This document shows, one piece after another, positions 27,143 through 36,315 of a stretch of DNA of 64,000 bases. The translations under genes were made by a program, and so were the position numbers. Under the pieces are notes generated by a model that saw only the letters and a list, made by a program, of their open reading frames with translations, did not search any database and was not told where the DNA came from. Where the stretch lies: positions 1-64,000 of the forward strand of contig JAYVNO010000207.1 in the NCBI GenBank assembly GCA_043758415.1, read 5' to 3'. Every line of letters begins with the position of its first letter. The first letter of the stretch is position 1. This DNA comes from Casimicrobium sp043758415 (GTDB lineage: Bacteria; Pseudomonadota; Gammaproteobacteria; Burkholderiales; Casimicrobiaceae).

Positions 27143-27652
27143 TTACACATACGCGATCCAGCGACCACACACGATGATACCGATCCACAGCAGGATCGAG
27201 ACGAGCGCTTGCACGCGCGTGGCAATGCTCGCCGAATCAAGCGCGCCACGACTATGCAGGATGGCCGCGTTGGTGCCCGCAGTGAACAGCAGCAACATCT
27301 TGACCAGAAACGCGCTGTTGCCAATGAAGTCGCTCGCGCGCGCGAGAAACATCAGGCTGCCGACGGTCGCGGCGAGCGTGAAGCCGAGTAGCGTCCACGG
27401 CAAGGTGGCCTTGGCCAACACGTTGGCATTGATCGATGACAAGCCAAACAGCCGTACGCCCAAAAGCCGCAAATCAACCATCCACAACGATCCGAACGTG
27501 ATCGCGATGGCGATAATGTGAACGGCCTCCAGCGTCGGATAAACCAGCGGCGCGGAGCGTAACCAGACCGCAAATGGCCAGTCGTGCAGGGCTTGGGTGA
27601 TGAGCGGATTCAATGCGTGAGATTGGTGCGAACAAGCGTTGCATTGTTTCAC
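27143..27652 (-). CDS. DUF6644-family membrane protein
   Basis: About 155-169 residues, with four predicted membrane helices, for example LEAVHIIAIAITFGSLWMVDL, LGFTLAATVGSLMFLARAS and VSILLWIGIIVCGRWIAYV. The start is GTG 27652 or, more likely by family length, TTG 27610 (LNPLITQALHDWPF). It lies directly before the DUF6152 gene and is presumably cotranscribed. His in the second helix (EAVHI) could bind heme or metal, but that is speculation. Confidence 0.72.
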   Translation of the reverse strand: MKQCNACSHQSHALNPLITQALHDWPFAVWLRSAPLVYPTLEAVHIIAIAITFGSLWMVDLRLLGVRLFGLSSINANVLAKATLPWTLLGFTLAATVGSLMFLARASDFIGNSAFLVKMLLLFTAGTNAAILHSRGALDSASIATRVQALVSILLWIGIIVCGRWIAYV

Positions 27653-27760
27653 GCGACAGCGTGCTGGGTTACCCCGGCGTGTGGCGATGCCCGCGGTGGC
27701 TCACCATCCGTGTGTGCAATTCGGTGATCGCGTTGCTGCCCGCTTTTTCGAACGCGAACG

Positions 27761-27994
27761 GTAACAGCGCATGTACAAAGCACCGCCTCGGTCAGCGCGA
27801 TCCCCGAGGTCGTCGAGTTCTATCGCATGAGCGGAGACATCGATTATCTGTTGCGCGTGGTCGTGGCCGACATCGCGGGCTACGACCTCGTCTACAAAAA
27901 ACTGATTCGCTCAGCAGAATTGTTTGACGTCAGTTCATCGTTTGCGATGGAGCAGATCAAATTCACGACCGCGTTACCGGTGTCGGCGGCGTGA
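27761..27994 (+). pseudogene. Remnant of an Lrp/AsnC-type regulator
   Basis: The C-terminal ligand-binding RAM domain is intact in one frame: SAIPEVVEFYRMSGDIDYLL, then VVVADIAGYDLVYKKLI, ending with a normal stop at 27994. The N-terminal HTH half is absent: the frame closes at a TGA near 27725 and no HTH is seen. The fragment could start at ATG 27827 but would lack DNA binding. Confidence 0.75.
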
Positions 27995-28004
27995 CAAAGT
28001 GACT

Positions 28005-28124
28005 ATCAACTTTTTGTGTAAAGCCGCCTTTAATATGGGCTTACAGCGATAAATCGCTTGTAGTCGATAATTAACCGATTAGGACTCTAAGTCCTTATAA
28101 AACATAGCTTACAGCAAAAAGCTG
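28005..28124. repeat. AT-rich hairpin region downstream of natB
   Basis: Contains short palindromes such as CAGCAAAAAGCTG (28113-28125), AGGACTCTAAGTCCT and AGCGATAAATCGCT. The first touches the natB stop codon. The same CAGCAAAAAGCTG sequence also touches the cysN stop codon at 44770-44782. No gene. Confidence 0.5.
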
Positions 28125-29318
28125 TTACCGCCCAGATAGCATTTTTTCATCGCCTAGCCGCTGCGCAAACAGGGACAAAGCAACCGCACACACCAGCGCG
28201 GGCACCGCCCACATGGCAGCCCAATCGCCGCCAGCAATCGCCTCCGAACGCAGCACTTTTGACAGCACCGCGTACTGCCCGTTGACCGGCACCCACACGT
28301 CCCACCACGGCGCTTTGGTTTGCCGGAAGAAGCTCATCAGCGGCAGCAAACCTACCAGCGACACGCCCATCGACAGCGAGCTTTGCGCCTCTTTTGCGGT
28401 CTTTCCCGCCGATCCGAACACCAGCATCACGGCGGGCACCATGAACGCAAACGGCACCAGCACCGCCATAAATCCAGCGAATTCGCGCGCGCCAAAATTG
28501 AACGGCACGCCCAGTTTGCCGAGCGGCACCAGTTGCAACGCCAGCAAAAATCCAACCAGGGACGTGGTCACCGCGAGCAGGTTGATGCCGCTTACCGCAA
28601 GCCACTTGCCGATAGAGAGTTCATACACGGTGACGGGTGTGGCCAGCAGCGGCTCCAGCGTCTGCCGCTCACGCTCGCCTGCGGTCACGTCAAGCGCGGC
28701 GGCAATCGCCCCCATGAGCCCGGCAAACAGCGCGTAGAAGCTCATGATTTGCAAAAATCTTGAGCCGCGCTGTTCAGCGGTGGCCAAATCGAGCGTCTCG
28801 ACGCGTACCGGGTTGGCGACGGTCGGCGACACGCCGCGAAGCAGCAACCGCTCCTTGCCGATTTGATCGGCATAGGCATCAATCTCACGTGCCAATTTTC
28901 CTGCGATGGGAGCAGAGCGGTCCCGGCTTGATTCGGTGATAAGCGTAATGCGGGCGACACGACCGCTCGCCAGCGCCGCCGCATAGTCAGGCTCAATGAC
29001 GATAACGGCGTCGAGGTCTCCGCTTTTCACCCGAGTTTCATAGTCTTTTGGATCAACGTCAATCTTGATGCCGCGACGTTCCAGGTGACGAACGAGATCT
29101 GGCGCGAAATGCGCGTTGACGATGGGTGCGGTGGTTTTATCGATGCGATCAGTGACCGATTGCAAGACGAAATACAGGATGCCCACTACCAGCGGCCCCG
29201 AGATCGCCACCGCGAAAAGCGCCCAGAAAATGCTCTTGCGATCACGCAGCAGATCAGTAAATTCTTTGCGGGCAACGAGTGCCAGTCGCGCGACCGAGAA
29301 CGCAGAAAACACGCTCAT
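28125..29318 (-). CDS. natB: ABC transporter permease, NatB-like
   Basis: 397 residues. One N-terminal membrane helix (about 30-55) precedes a large external domain, then at least five helices from about 185 to the end, as in ABC-2 permeases of the NatB family. The GERERQTLEPLLATPV motif (about 222-237) is a hallmark. NatAB exports sodium in Bacillus; the substrate here is not known. Its start overlaps the natA-like gene stop by ATGA (29315-29318), so the pair is translationally coupled. Confidence 0.85.
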   Translation of the reverse strand: MSVFSAFSVARLALVARKEFTDLLRDRKSIFWALFAVAISGPLVVGILYFVLQSVTDRIDKTTAPIVNAHFAPDLVRHLERRGIKIDVDPKDYETRVKSGDLDAVIVIEPDYAAALASGRVARITLITESSRDRSAPIAGKLAREIDAYADQIGKERLLLRGVSPTVANPVRVETLDLATAEQRGSRFLQIMSFYALFAGLMGAIAAALDVTAGERERQTLEPLLATPVTVYELSIGKWLAVSGINLLAVTTSLVGFLLALQLVPLGKLGVPFNFGAREFAGFMAVLVPFAFMVPAVMLVFGSAGKTAKEAQSSLSMGVSLVGLLPLMSFFRQTKAPWWDVWVPVNGQYAVLSKVLRSEAIAGGDWAAMWAVPALVCAVALSLFAQRLGDEKMLSGR

Positions 29319-30094
29319 GCAAACAACCCCTCGTCGCTGCCGATCAGTTTCACGAAGGCGTCCTCGAGCGAGGCGAGACCGGTCGCTTGTAGCACTTCAT
29401 CAGGCGCGCCTTGAAACACCACCTGCCCCTTCGCAATGATGATGATGCGGTCGCAGAGCGCTGCCACTTCCTGCATGATGTGCGATGAAAACAGCACGCA
29501 TTTGCCCTGCGCGCGCAGGCCGCGAATCAGCTCGCGCATACTGCGGGTGGACATAATGTCAAGGCCGTTGGTCGGCTCGTCTAGCAGTACGGTTTGCGGG
29601 TTGTGGATCAGCGCGCGTGCGATGGCGACCTTCATGCGCTCGCCTTGCGAATAGCCCTGCGTCGGCCGATCGGCGAGCACAGTCAGACCAAGCTCTTGAA
29701 TAAGCGCATCGGCACGGGCCGCCGCCTCACCCGCAGACAGGCCGTGCAAACGCCCGAAGTAGCTGATGTTTTCGCGTGCCGACAAACGCCAGTACAACCC
29801 CTTCGCATCGCCCAGCACGCCGAGGCTGCGGCGTACCGCACTTTGTTCCGAGGCGAGGTCTTTGCCGTCAATGAGCGCGCGGCCCGCATCGGGCGTCAGC
29901 AGCGTGGAGAGCATGCGCAACGTGGTCGTTTTGCCAGCGCCGTTCGGACCGAGCAGACCGGTCACCTCACCGTCATTCGCCGTAAAGCTGACGCCGTTAA
30001 CCGCCGCTACTTGACGCGTCGTCGCACGCAAAGCGAGTACCGATTTGCGCTCGCTCACGTTGAAATATTTGCACAGCCCGTTAACGGTAATCAT
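29315..30094 (-). CDS. natA: ABC transporter ATPase, NatA-like
   Basis: 259 residues. Walker A GLLGPNGAGKTTTLRML (about 46-62), signature YSQGERMKVAIARAL, Walker B TVLLDEPTNGLD and an H-loop Ser-Ser-His. It powers the NatB-like permease encoded after it. It overlaps both neighbours by four bases (ATGA), giving the order hydrolase-ATPase-permease in one operon. Confidence 0.9.
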   Translation of the reverse strand: MITVNGLCKYFNVSERKSVLALRATTRQVAAVNGVSFTANDGEVTGLLGPNGAGKTTTLRMLSTLLTPDAGRALIDGKDLASEQSAVRRSLGVLGDAKGLYWRLSARENISYFGRLHGLSAGEAAARADALIQELGLTVLADRPTQGYSQGERMKVAIARALIHNPQTVLLDEPTNGLDIMSTRSMRELIRGLRAQGKCVLFSSHIMQEVAALCDRIIIIAKGQVVFQGAPDEVLQATGLASLEDAFVKLIGSDEGLFA

Positions 30095-31560
30095 GGCTGT
30101 GCCTCCAGTGCGTTGACGTAGAAGAGCGGGCGCGGCAAATTGAGTTCAGGCTCGCAGGCATGGCTGGCGGCAGCAATGTTGCCTATCTCGATAAATTTGC
30201 TCATCAGTCGTCGCGAACAGGGGTGAATGGTGACGATATGGCCCATGCCGCCGACGACAATATGTCTGCTTTGCGTTAACGTGCTGGCGACGAGCGCGCC
30301 TTGAGACGGTGGCGTCACCGGATCGAAGGTGCCCGAGAACAAAAGCGTCGGAATATCACTCGTCGTGGGCGCAAAAAATTCCGGGTTTACCTTGCCGTGC
30401 GGCAGATTTTTGCAGAAGCCGTAGAAGGTGTCGCTGAGCGATTTGAATCGCTCCATCGCGGGCGCAGATCGACCCAGCATGTCCTCGGCGCACATCACCG
30501 CGAAGCGTTGCACGATGGACAGGTCGGTCTCGGAAATTGAGCTCGCCGTGGTCGTCGCTGCCAGTGGCGCGAAGTTTCCGGCGGCGGCTGATCTGACTAG
30601 CTCTGGGATCATTCGCGCCGCCTCGGGTTGGTAGAGCAGGGGCCACAGAAACGAGATCACGGTGCGGTCGGTGACGGTGCCGGTCAACGGCTTTGCGGTC
30701 GCGGGGTGGCTAAGCGTGACTGTTTGGGGCTTCGCGCGCAGTTTTTCCAGTACCGCATCAAGGGTTCCGCTCATGTTTGGGTAGGCATTCGCGCATGCCT
30801 TCGACGCTGCGCACGCGGCAATCGCGGCCTTCAACTGCACCTCGCTGCTGGCCATGGCGTCGTCAGGCAGGCGCAGCGACGTGGGCGCGACGCCATCGAG
30901 CACCGCCGTGCGAATACTGCCCGAAAAGCGCTTCATGTAGCGCAGCGCCACGCGGCTGCCGTAGCTTCCACCCCACACGTTGATTTTGTCGTAACCGAGA
31001 CCCTTGCGCACGAGTTCAAGATCGTCGATGTAGTCATCGGTGCGGTGCGTCGCCGGGTTGCCTGTCATCGTCCTTAAACATTTCGCCCAGTCTTTTTCCA
31101 GGGCCGCAGCATCGGCGTTGAACAATTCGACAAGCGGGTCTTGTGCAGGCGATTCATGGGCCGTGTCACAGTTGAGTGTTTTGCTCTTGCCGGTGCCACG
31201 TTGATCAACCAGTACGATGGGCCGCAGTTTGCGTACATCGTTGAAAGCGGCAGCAACACGGCCAAGGTCTGACGCCGCCTGCCCCGGTCCTCCGGCGAAC
31301 ATAAACAGCGGATCAGCTTCCGGTCGGCGCGCAAGCGACGGCAGCACGGCCAGGAAAATCTCGATACGTTTGCCGTTCGGCTGAGCGTGGTCTTCCGGCA
31401 CCGAGACGGTTGCACATCGCGCGACACCGTCAAAATTTTTAACGCGGCAGTCGGACAGTGCAATGGTCGCAGCCGATTGGGTAACGGCGCTGCCGCTGCA
31501 TGCCGACAACAGGGCTGCGAACAACGCTATCGTCAGCGATGAATGGATTGTTTTTTTCAT
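30091..31560 (-). CDS. Secreted alpha/beta hydrolase lipoprotein, TAP-like C-terminus
   Basis: 489 residues. The signal ends in lipobox LLSAC (Cys near 21), so it is an exported lipoprotein. It reads as a tripeptidyl aminopeptidase-like alpha/beta hydrolase: oxyanion region MFAGGPGQAASD, VDQRGTGKSKTLNC, nucleophile elbow WGGSYGSR, and the C-terminal TAP-like FSGTFDPVTPP (Asp) and GGMGHIV (His). The start at ATG 31560 is set by the signal. It is the first gene of the natAB operon. Confidence 0.88.
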   Translation of the reverse strand: MKKTIHSSLTIALFAALLSACSGSAVTQSAATIALSDCRVKNFDGVARCATVSVPEDHAQPNGKRIEIFLAVLPSLARRPEADPLFMFAGGPGQAASDLGRVAAAFNDVRKLRPIVLVDQRGTGKSKTLNCDTAHESPAQDPLVELFNADAAALEKDWAKCLRTMTGNPATHRTDDYIDDLELVRKGLGYDKINVWGGSYGSRVALRYMKRFSGSIRTAVLDGVAPTSLRLPDDAMASSEVQLKAAIAACAASKACANAYPNMSGTLDAVLEKLRAKPQTVTLSHPATAKPLTGTVTDRTVISFLWPLLYQPEAARMIPELVRSAAAGNFAPLAATTTASSISETDLSIVQRFAVMCAEDMLGRSAPAMERFKSLSDTFYGFCKNLPHGKVNPEFFAPTTSDIPTLLFSGTFDPVTPPSQGALVASTLTQSRHIVVGGMGHIVTIHPCSRRLMSKFIEIGNIAAASHACEPELNLPRPLFYVNALEAQP

Positions 31561-31750
31561 GGCCACAATCGTAACGATTTGTCGTGGACCGGTGCAGGAA
31601 TGCGACGAACCACGATAAAGTGGCCCGCAGTAGCGCCTGATCGGCTTGAATGCGCTACGCAGATGCGGCACTGCCGTGACGCTGCGGTCGCCACGTGTGA
31701 AAGTGGTGGCGGAGAAGCGCCGACAAAACCCCAGCGGTAACGCCTGATCG

Positions 31751-32344
31751 CTAGCGCGTACCCTCCGCCGCGGCGCGCACCGCATCCAGAAAGCGCTGCC
31801 CGGTGTCAGCGCCGAGTTGACGAGCCAGAGTTTGCCGGATTTCAGTGATGGCGATGCGCAACTCTTGTGCATCCTTACAGCGATCAAGCTTGACAACCAG
31901 CACGTCGGCGTCCGGGCCAAGCAGTTCGTGCAGCGTGCGAACGCCGGTGCGTCGCACAGCAAGCAGCTGTGCAGCGGTTGGCTCAAGGTTCGTGTGGGCA
32001 ACACCCGCTGGGACCGCAGGAGACGGCTCGAGCGAGGGTGCTATGCCCTGCGTCACTGACGTCACAAGCGCTACCGGGGCGGGCGATAACGCGGGCGATG
32101 CGATGGGCTGACCGCCGGCAAGCGGCGCGTCCATCCGTGTCGTGACCAGTCCCTGGTACTCAAGCTCAGCGATCACATGATCAATTTCCGAACCGCGGAC
32201 GAAGAGCGCCAGCCGACTCAGCGGCGTTTTACCGTCCACCAAAATCAGCAAGCGTCGCAATTCCGCGCGAAGGCCGAGCGCACGCGCCTTGACCTCGTCC
32301 ATTCCGGCCTCGGTTTTGAAATAAACGGTATTGGGGTTCAGCAT
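31751..32344 (-). CDS. Hypothetical protein
   Basis: 197 residues. The N-terminal 70 residues (GLRAELRRLLILVDGKTPLS, then an acidic helix and LEYQGLVTTR) look like a winged-helix or regulatory domain found in beta-proteobacterial proteins of unknown function. A Pro/Ala-rich linker (about 78-115) and a C-terminal helical domain (LGPDADVLVVKLDRCKDAQE) follow. No enzyme motif is seen. It stands alone between convergent or divergent neighbours. Confidence 0.6.
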   Translation of the reverse strand: MLNPNTVYFKTEAGMDEVKARALGLRAELRRLLILVDGKTPLSRLALFVRGSEIDHVIAELEYQGLVTTRMDAPLAGGQPIASPALSPAPVALVTSVTQGIAPSLEPSPAVPAGVAHTNLEPTAAQLLAVRRTGVRTLHELLGPDADVLVVKLDRCKDAQELRIAITEIRQTLARQLGADTGQRFLDAVRAAAEGTR

Positions 32345-32479
32345 GAGATGTATTTTTTACGCTGCGACGTGGCTAAATTGGGCCGCTCGTCGTGTCGGGC
32401 GTCGGCAATCGAGTGAATGGGTGCAGTTTCAAGCGTTTTAATATAACGTGGACGGGCACGCTAACTGGGCGTCACGACG

Positions 32480-32870
32480 CGCCGCGCAGCACAAGCGACC
32501 CGGCCACCGAGGCCCGGCAAGGCCGACGCAGGCTCCTGATAGGGGACGGTCATGCGTGTGCTTTAAATCGTGCTGAATCTCGCGCAGACTCTGCGCATCA
32601 TGCTTCGCCTTGGCCGCGAGCAGTTCGTCAACCCGCAACTTGCGTCCCGGATGCGCCCATTCGCCGCTGATGAAATGCGGATAGTCGTTGCCGTGAATAC
32701 GCTGGTTGGTTGTGGCAAAAAACGTGTCAACCGGCTGCTGTGGCATGTGCATAAAACCAACGGCGAATGCCGGATCACGCTCGGATTTCGCCGCAATCGT
32801 CGGGCCCAAGTTGATGCATATCAGTTGAAATGGCTTCAATCCCACCCACATTACCGGGCAAACACGAACC
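32480..32870 (-). pseudogene. Remnant of a penicillin acylase (S45) family gene
   Basis: On the minus strand, FFATTNQRIHGNDYPHFISG and EWAHPGRKLRVDELL match the conserved NNRI-DDYPHFI-SEW-RRIEELL segment of penicillin acylases, about 90 residues out of roughly 800. Neither the catalytic Ser nor the spacer is present. Both ends are lost, and the clpB promoter now lies in this DNA. Confidence 0.7.
32825..32852 (+). promoter_or_regulatory. Likely sigma-32 heat-shock promoter of clpB
   Basis: TTGAAA at 32825-32830 and CCCACATT at 32845-32852, 14 bases apart, close to the consensus CTTGAAA-N(11-15)-CCCCATNT. Initiation near 32858 would leave about 27 bases before clpB. ClpB is a classic sigma-32 gene. 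Confidence 0.5.
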
Positions 32871-32884
32871 AGAAGTCACACCCC

Positions 32885-35479
32885 ATGCGTTTCGACAAAC
32901 TTACGACCAAATTTCAACAGGCCATCAATGAGGCACAGTCTATCGCGGTCGGTCTCGATGGCTCGCAGATTGAGCCGCAACACTTGCTGATGGCCCTGCT
33001 TGAACAGGAAGACGGCGGCACCAAATCGCTGCTGCAACGTGCTGGCGTCAATGTCGCCAAGTTGACCAAGGATTTGCAGGCGAGCATCGAGCGGCTGCCG
33101 CGCGTGCAGGGCAGCGACGGCAACATCAACGTCGGGCGCGACCTCAATGGGTTGCTCAACCTGACCGATAAGGAGGCGACCAAACGCAACGATCAGTTCA
33201 TCGCCTCCGAGCTTTTTTTGCAAGTACTCGCGAGTGACAAGGGAGAGACTGGGCGCATCTTCAAGGACGCCGGGGCCAACGCCAAAACGTTGCAGGCGTC
33301 GATTGATGCTGCGCGCGGTGGCGCTGGCATGGACTCGCAGGAGGCTGAGAGTCAGCGTCAGTCGCTCGATAAATACACCGTTGACCTGACTCAGCGCGCA
33401 CGCTCTGGCAAACTCGATCCGGTGATTGGTCGCGATGATGAAATTCGCCGCGTGATTCAGGTGTTGCAACGCCGCACCAAGAACAATCCCGTGCTCATCG
33501 GCGAACCGGGCGTAGGCAAAACCGCCATCGTTGAAGGTCTCGCGCAACGCATCGTCAACGGCGAAGTGCCGGAAGGGCTCAAAAACAAACGCGTGCTGTC
33601 GCTCGACTTCGCGGCCATGCTCGCGGGCGCGAAATATCGTGGCGAGTTTGAAGAGCGCTTGAAGGCGGTGCTCAAAGACTTGGCGAAAGACGAAGGCCAA
33701 ACCATCGTCTTCATTGATGAGCTGCACACGATGGTCGGCGCGGGCAAGGCTGAGGGCGCGATGGATGCGGGCAACATGTTGAAGCCTGCGCTGGCGCGCG
33801 GCGAGCTGCATTGCGTGGGCGCAACGACGCTCGACGAATATCGAAAATACATCGAGAAGGATGCCGCGCTGGAGCGGCGTTTCCAGAAGGTGCTGGTGGG
33901 CGAGCCATCGGTCGAATCGACTATCGCCATCCTGCGCGGGCTGAAAGAAAAGTACGAAGTGCATCACGGCGTGGACATCACCGACGCCGCGATCATCGCT
34001 GCTGCGGAACTGTCGCATCGCTACATCACGGATCGCTTTTTGCCGGACAAGGCGATTGATCTGATTGACGAGGCTGCGAGTCGTATCAAGATGGAGATTG
34101 ACTCCAAGCCCGAGGTCATGGACAAGCTGGATCGGCGCATCATTCAATTGAAGATTGAACGCGAAGCGGTGAAGAAAGAGAAGGACGCTGCGTCGCGTAA
34201 GCGCCTCGATTTGCTGGAGGACGAAATCCTCAAGCTGGAGCGCGAGTACGCCGACTTCGACGAAATTTTGCGTGGCGAAAAGGCAGCCGTGCAAGGCACG
34301 CAAGGCGTGAAGGAACAAATCGAAAAACTCAAGCTCGACATGGACGAAGCGCGCCGTCGCGGCGACTTCGCGCGTATGTCGGAGATTCAGTACGGATTGT
34401 TGCCAGACCTTGAGAAAAAGCTCGCAGAAATTCTGCCGCAACCGGTGGCTGAAGGGTCAGACAGTCATGGCATAACGAAGCTGTTGCGCACGCAAGTCGG
34501 CGCTGAAGAAATCGCAGAAGTCGTCTCACGCGCCACGGGCATTCCCGTGAGCAAGATGATGACCGGCGAGCGCGACAAATTGCTGCACATAGAAGACGCG
34601 TTGCATAAGCGTGTAATCGGACAGGATGAAGCGGTGTCACTCGTTGCCGACGCGATTCGTCGTTCGCGTGCAGGACTCGCCGATCCAAATAAACCGTATG
34701 GCTCGTTCCTGTTCTTGGGCCCAACCGGCGTCGGTAAAACCGAGCTCACGAAAGCACTCGCTCAGTTCCTGTTCGACAGTGAAACCGCGTTGATCCGCAT
34801 CGACATGAGCGAATACATGGAGAAGCATTCCGTCGCCCGCCTTATCGGCGCGCCGCCCGGTTATGTGGGCTTTGACGAGGGTGGCCAGCTCACCGAGACG
34901 GTACGTCGCAAGCCGTATTGCGTGATCCTGTTTGACGAGGTGGAGAAGGCGCATCCTGACGTGTTCAACGTGCTCTTGCAAGTGCTTGATGATGGCCGCA
35001 TGACTGACGGGCAGGGCCGCACTGTGGACTTTAAAAACACGGTGATCATCATGACCAGCAATCTGGGCGGAGCCAAGATTCAGGCGATGGTGGAAGACCC
35101 GCCAGAGCTCGTAAAGCTCGCGGTGATGGCCGAGGTGAAAGACCATTTCCGCCCCGAGTTCATCAACCGCATCGACGAGATTGTGGTGTTCCATGCGCTC
35201 GGCAAGGACAACATTAAGGGCATTGCTCGCATCCAGTTGAAGCGACTTGAAGAGCGTCTTGCCAAGCTCGATCTCAAAATCGAAGTGTCCGAGTCAGCGC
35301 TTGACGCGCTGTGCGAAGCGGGCTTCGATCCGGTGTTCGGTGCTCGTCCGCTTAAACGTACGATTCAACAGTCAGTGGAAAACCCGCTGTCCAAAGAATT
35401 GCTCGCAGGCAAGTTTTTGCCGGGCTCGACCATTGAGGTTGATGCGCGGAACGGGGAGATTGTGTTTGCAGCTTCCTAA
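32885..35479 (+). CDS. clpB: ATP-dependent disaggregase ClpB
   Basis: Hexameric AAA+ chaperone that resolves protein aggregates with DnaK. 864 residues. The N domain starts MRFDKLTTKFQQA, as in all ClpB. NBD1 has Walker A GEPGVGKT; the middle coiled coil (about 410-520) is Lys/Glu-rich; NBD2 has GPTGVGKTELTK, FDEVEKAHPDVFN and the GAR sensor (FGARPLKR). The frame is open upstream but ATG 32885 matches the family start. A likely heat-shock promoter lies just before it. Confidence 0.96.
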   Translation: MRFDKLTTKFQQAINEAQSIAVGLDGSQIEPQHLLMALLEQEDGGTKSLLQRAGVNVAKLTKDLQASIERLPRVQGSDGNINVGRDLNGLLNLTDKEATKRNDQFIASELFLQVLASDKGETGRIFKDAGANAKTLQASIDAARGGAGMDSQEAESQRQSLDKYTVDLTQRARSGKLDPVIGRDDEIRRVIQVLQRRTKNNPVLIGEPGVGKTAIVEGLAQRIVNGEVPEGLKNKRVLSLDFAAMLAGAKYRGEFEERLKAVLKDLAKDEGQTIVFIDELHTMVGAGKAEGAMDAGNMLKPALARGELHCVGATTLDEYRKYIEKDAALERRFQKVLVGEPSVESTIAILRGLKEKYEVHHGVDITDAAIIAAAELSHRYITDRFLPDKAIDLIDEAASRIKMEIDSKPEVMDKLDRRIIQLKIEREAVKKEKDAASRKRLDLLEDEILKLEREYADFDEILRGEKAAVQGTQGVKEQIEKLKLDMDEARRRGDFARMSEIQYGLLPDLEKKLAEILPQPVAEGSDSHGITKLLRTQVGAEEIAEVVSRATGIPVSKMMTGERDKLLHIEDALHKRVIGQDEAVSLVADAIRRSRAGLADPNKPYGSFLFLGPTGVGKTELTKALAQFLFDSETALIRIDMSEYMEKHSVARLIGAPPGYVGFDEGGQLTETVRRKPYCVILFDEVEKAHPDVFNVLLQVLDDGRMTDGQGRTVDFKNTVIIMTSNLGGAKIQAMVEDPPELVKLAVMAEVKDHFRPEFINRIDEIVVFHALGKDNIKGIARIQLKRLEERLAKLDLKIEVSESALDALCEAGFDPVFGARPLKRTIQQSVENPLSKELLAGKFLPGSTIEVDARNGEIVFAAS

Positions 35480-35601
35480 CGTGATACCGCCGGTTAGGAT
35501 TCCTTTCTCGGATTTGGGGGAGGCCTACTGACAAGTGAGTGTGTCGCGTCCTACGAAACGGAAGCGTTGTTGGAGACGCGTTCCGAAACGAAATATTCCC
35601 G

Positions 35602-36018
35602 CTAAATGATGCGTGACGTTGATAATTTAGCGCGGCAAGCAGCCTGTGCCTGCCGCGCGTCCGATGTCACAAATCGATCTGCATCAATTGCCAGCGCTGC
35701 GGCTACATGCAACGCATCCATCGCCCGCAAGTTCGAGCCCGCTAGCAATGCAATCGCCTGCGCTTCAATCTCAGGTGTCCACCGCGACACTTCAAAATCC
35801 ACCAGCTCTTTCTCAAAGTCAGCGACGGCTGCGCGATAAACGGTCGAGGTGATTTGTTTGGTCAGGCGCATGCGATTGAACGCCGAATGCATTTCCACTC
35901 GACAGTGATGCGCGATGTGAAGAGACGTTGCTGCGTCAAAGATGGGTTGCAATTCCGCGCCACCCTGAATCGCAACGTAGCGCTTGACCAGTGCAGAGGT
36001 GTCGATGGCGACGCGCAT
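35602..36018 (-). CDS. PIN-domain toxin (VapC-like)
   Basis: 138 residues. PIN domains are Mg-dependent RNases. Seen: the first Asp in MRVAIDTSALVKRY (Asp6), the Glu in HHCRVEMHSAF, the third acid in NLRAMDALHVAAAL and the last in DRFVTSDAR. The start ATG overlaps the antitoxin stop by one base (TGATG), so the two genes are coupled. Confidence 0.85.
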   Translation of the reverse strand: MRVAIDTSALVKRYVAIQGGAELQPIFDAATSLHIAHHCRVEMHSAFNRMRLTKQITSTVYRAAVADFEKELVDFEVSRWTPEIEAQAIALLAGSNLRAMDALHVAAALAIDADRFVTSDARQAQAACRAKLSTSRII

Positions 36019-36266
36019 CAGTACGCTTGCTCTTCGCGCTCTGCAATCACCGGATTCGTCGCTACTTTGTCTGTGTTCCTCGATAGCGGATGCGGCTTCA
36101 ACGCGCGTTTCCACATCGGCGCAGCTTCAGGTTTCATCGGATTTACAGGACGCAGCTCGATGACTGCGATGCCTCGCCGCGTTACCTGAACACGCTCGCC
36201 TTGAATCACGCGGTCAAGCGTTTGCGCGAGCTGTGCGCGGAAGACGTGAAGCGGTAACGTTTGCAT
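36018..36266 (-). CDS. Phd/YefM-type antitoxin
   Basis: 82 residues. The N-terminal part (FRAQLAQTLDRVIQGERVQVTRRGIAVIELRPV) is the Phd fold that dimerises and binds the operator; the C-terminal 40 residues are Pro/Lys-rich and would wrap the toxin. A perfect 10-base inverted repeat lies just upstream and is the probable operator. Confidence 0.82.
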   Translation of the reverse strand: MQTLPLHVFRAQLAQTLDRVIQGERVQVTRRGIAVIELRPVNPMKPEAAPMWKRALKPHPLSRNTDKVATNPVIAEREEQAY

Positions 36267-36274
36267 GATTTTCT

Positions 36275-36306
36275 ATCTGTACAAGTAATTTGTTAATTGT
36301 ACAGAT
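36275..36306. promoter_or_regulatory. Inverted repeat, likely operator of the Phd/PIN pair
   Basis: ATCTGTACAA (36275-36284) and TTGTACAGAT (36297-36306) are perfect reverse complements with 12 bases between. The repeat begins 8 bases upstream of the antitoxin start. Confidence 0.65.
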
Positions 36307-36315
36307 GAAATTCCC

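Noticed and set aside
32570..32884. Extended N-terminus for ClpB
   Set aside because: The frame is open upstream, but the family start MRFDKLTTKF is at 32885 and the upstream DNA is acylase remnant on the other strand.
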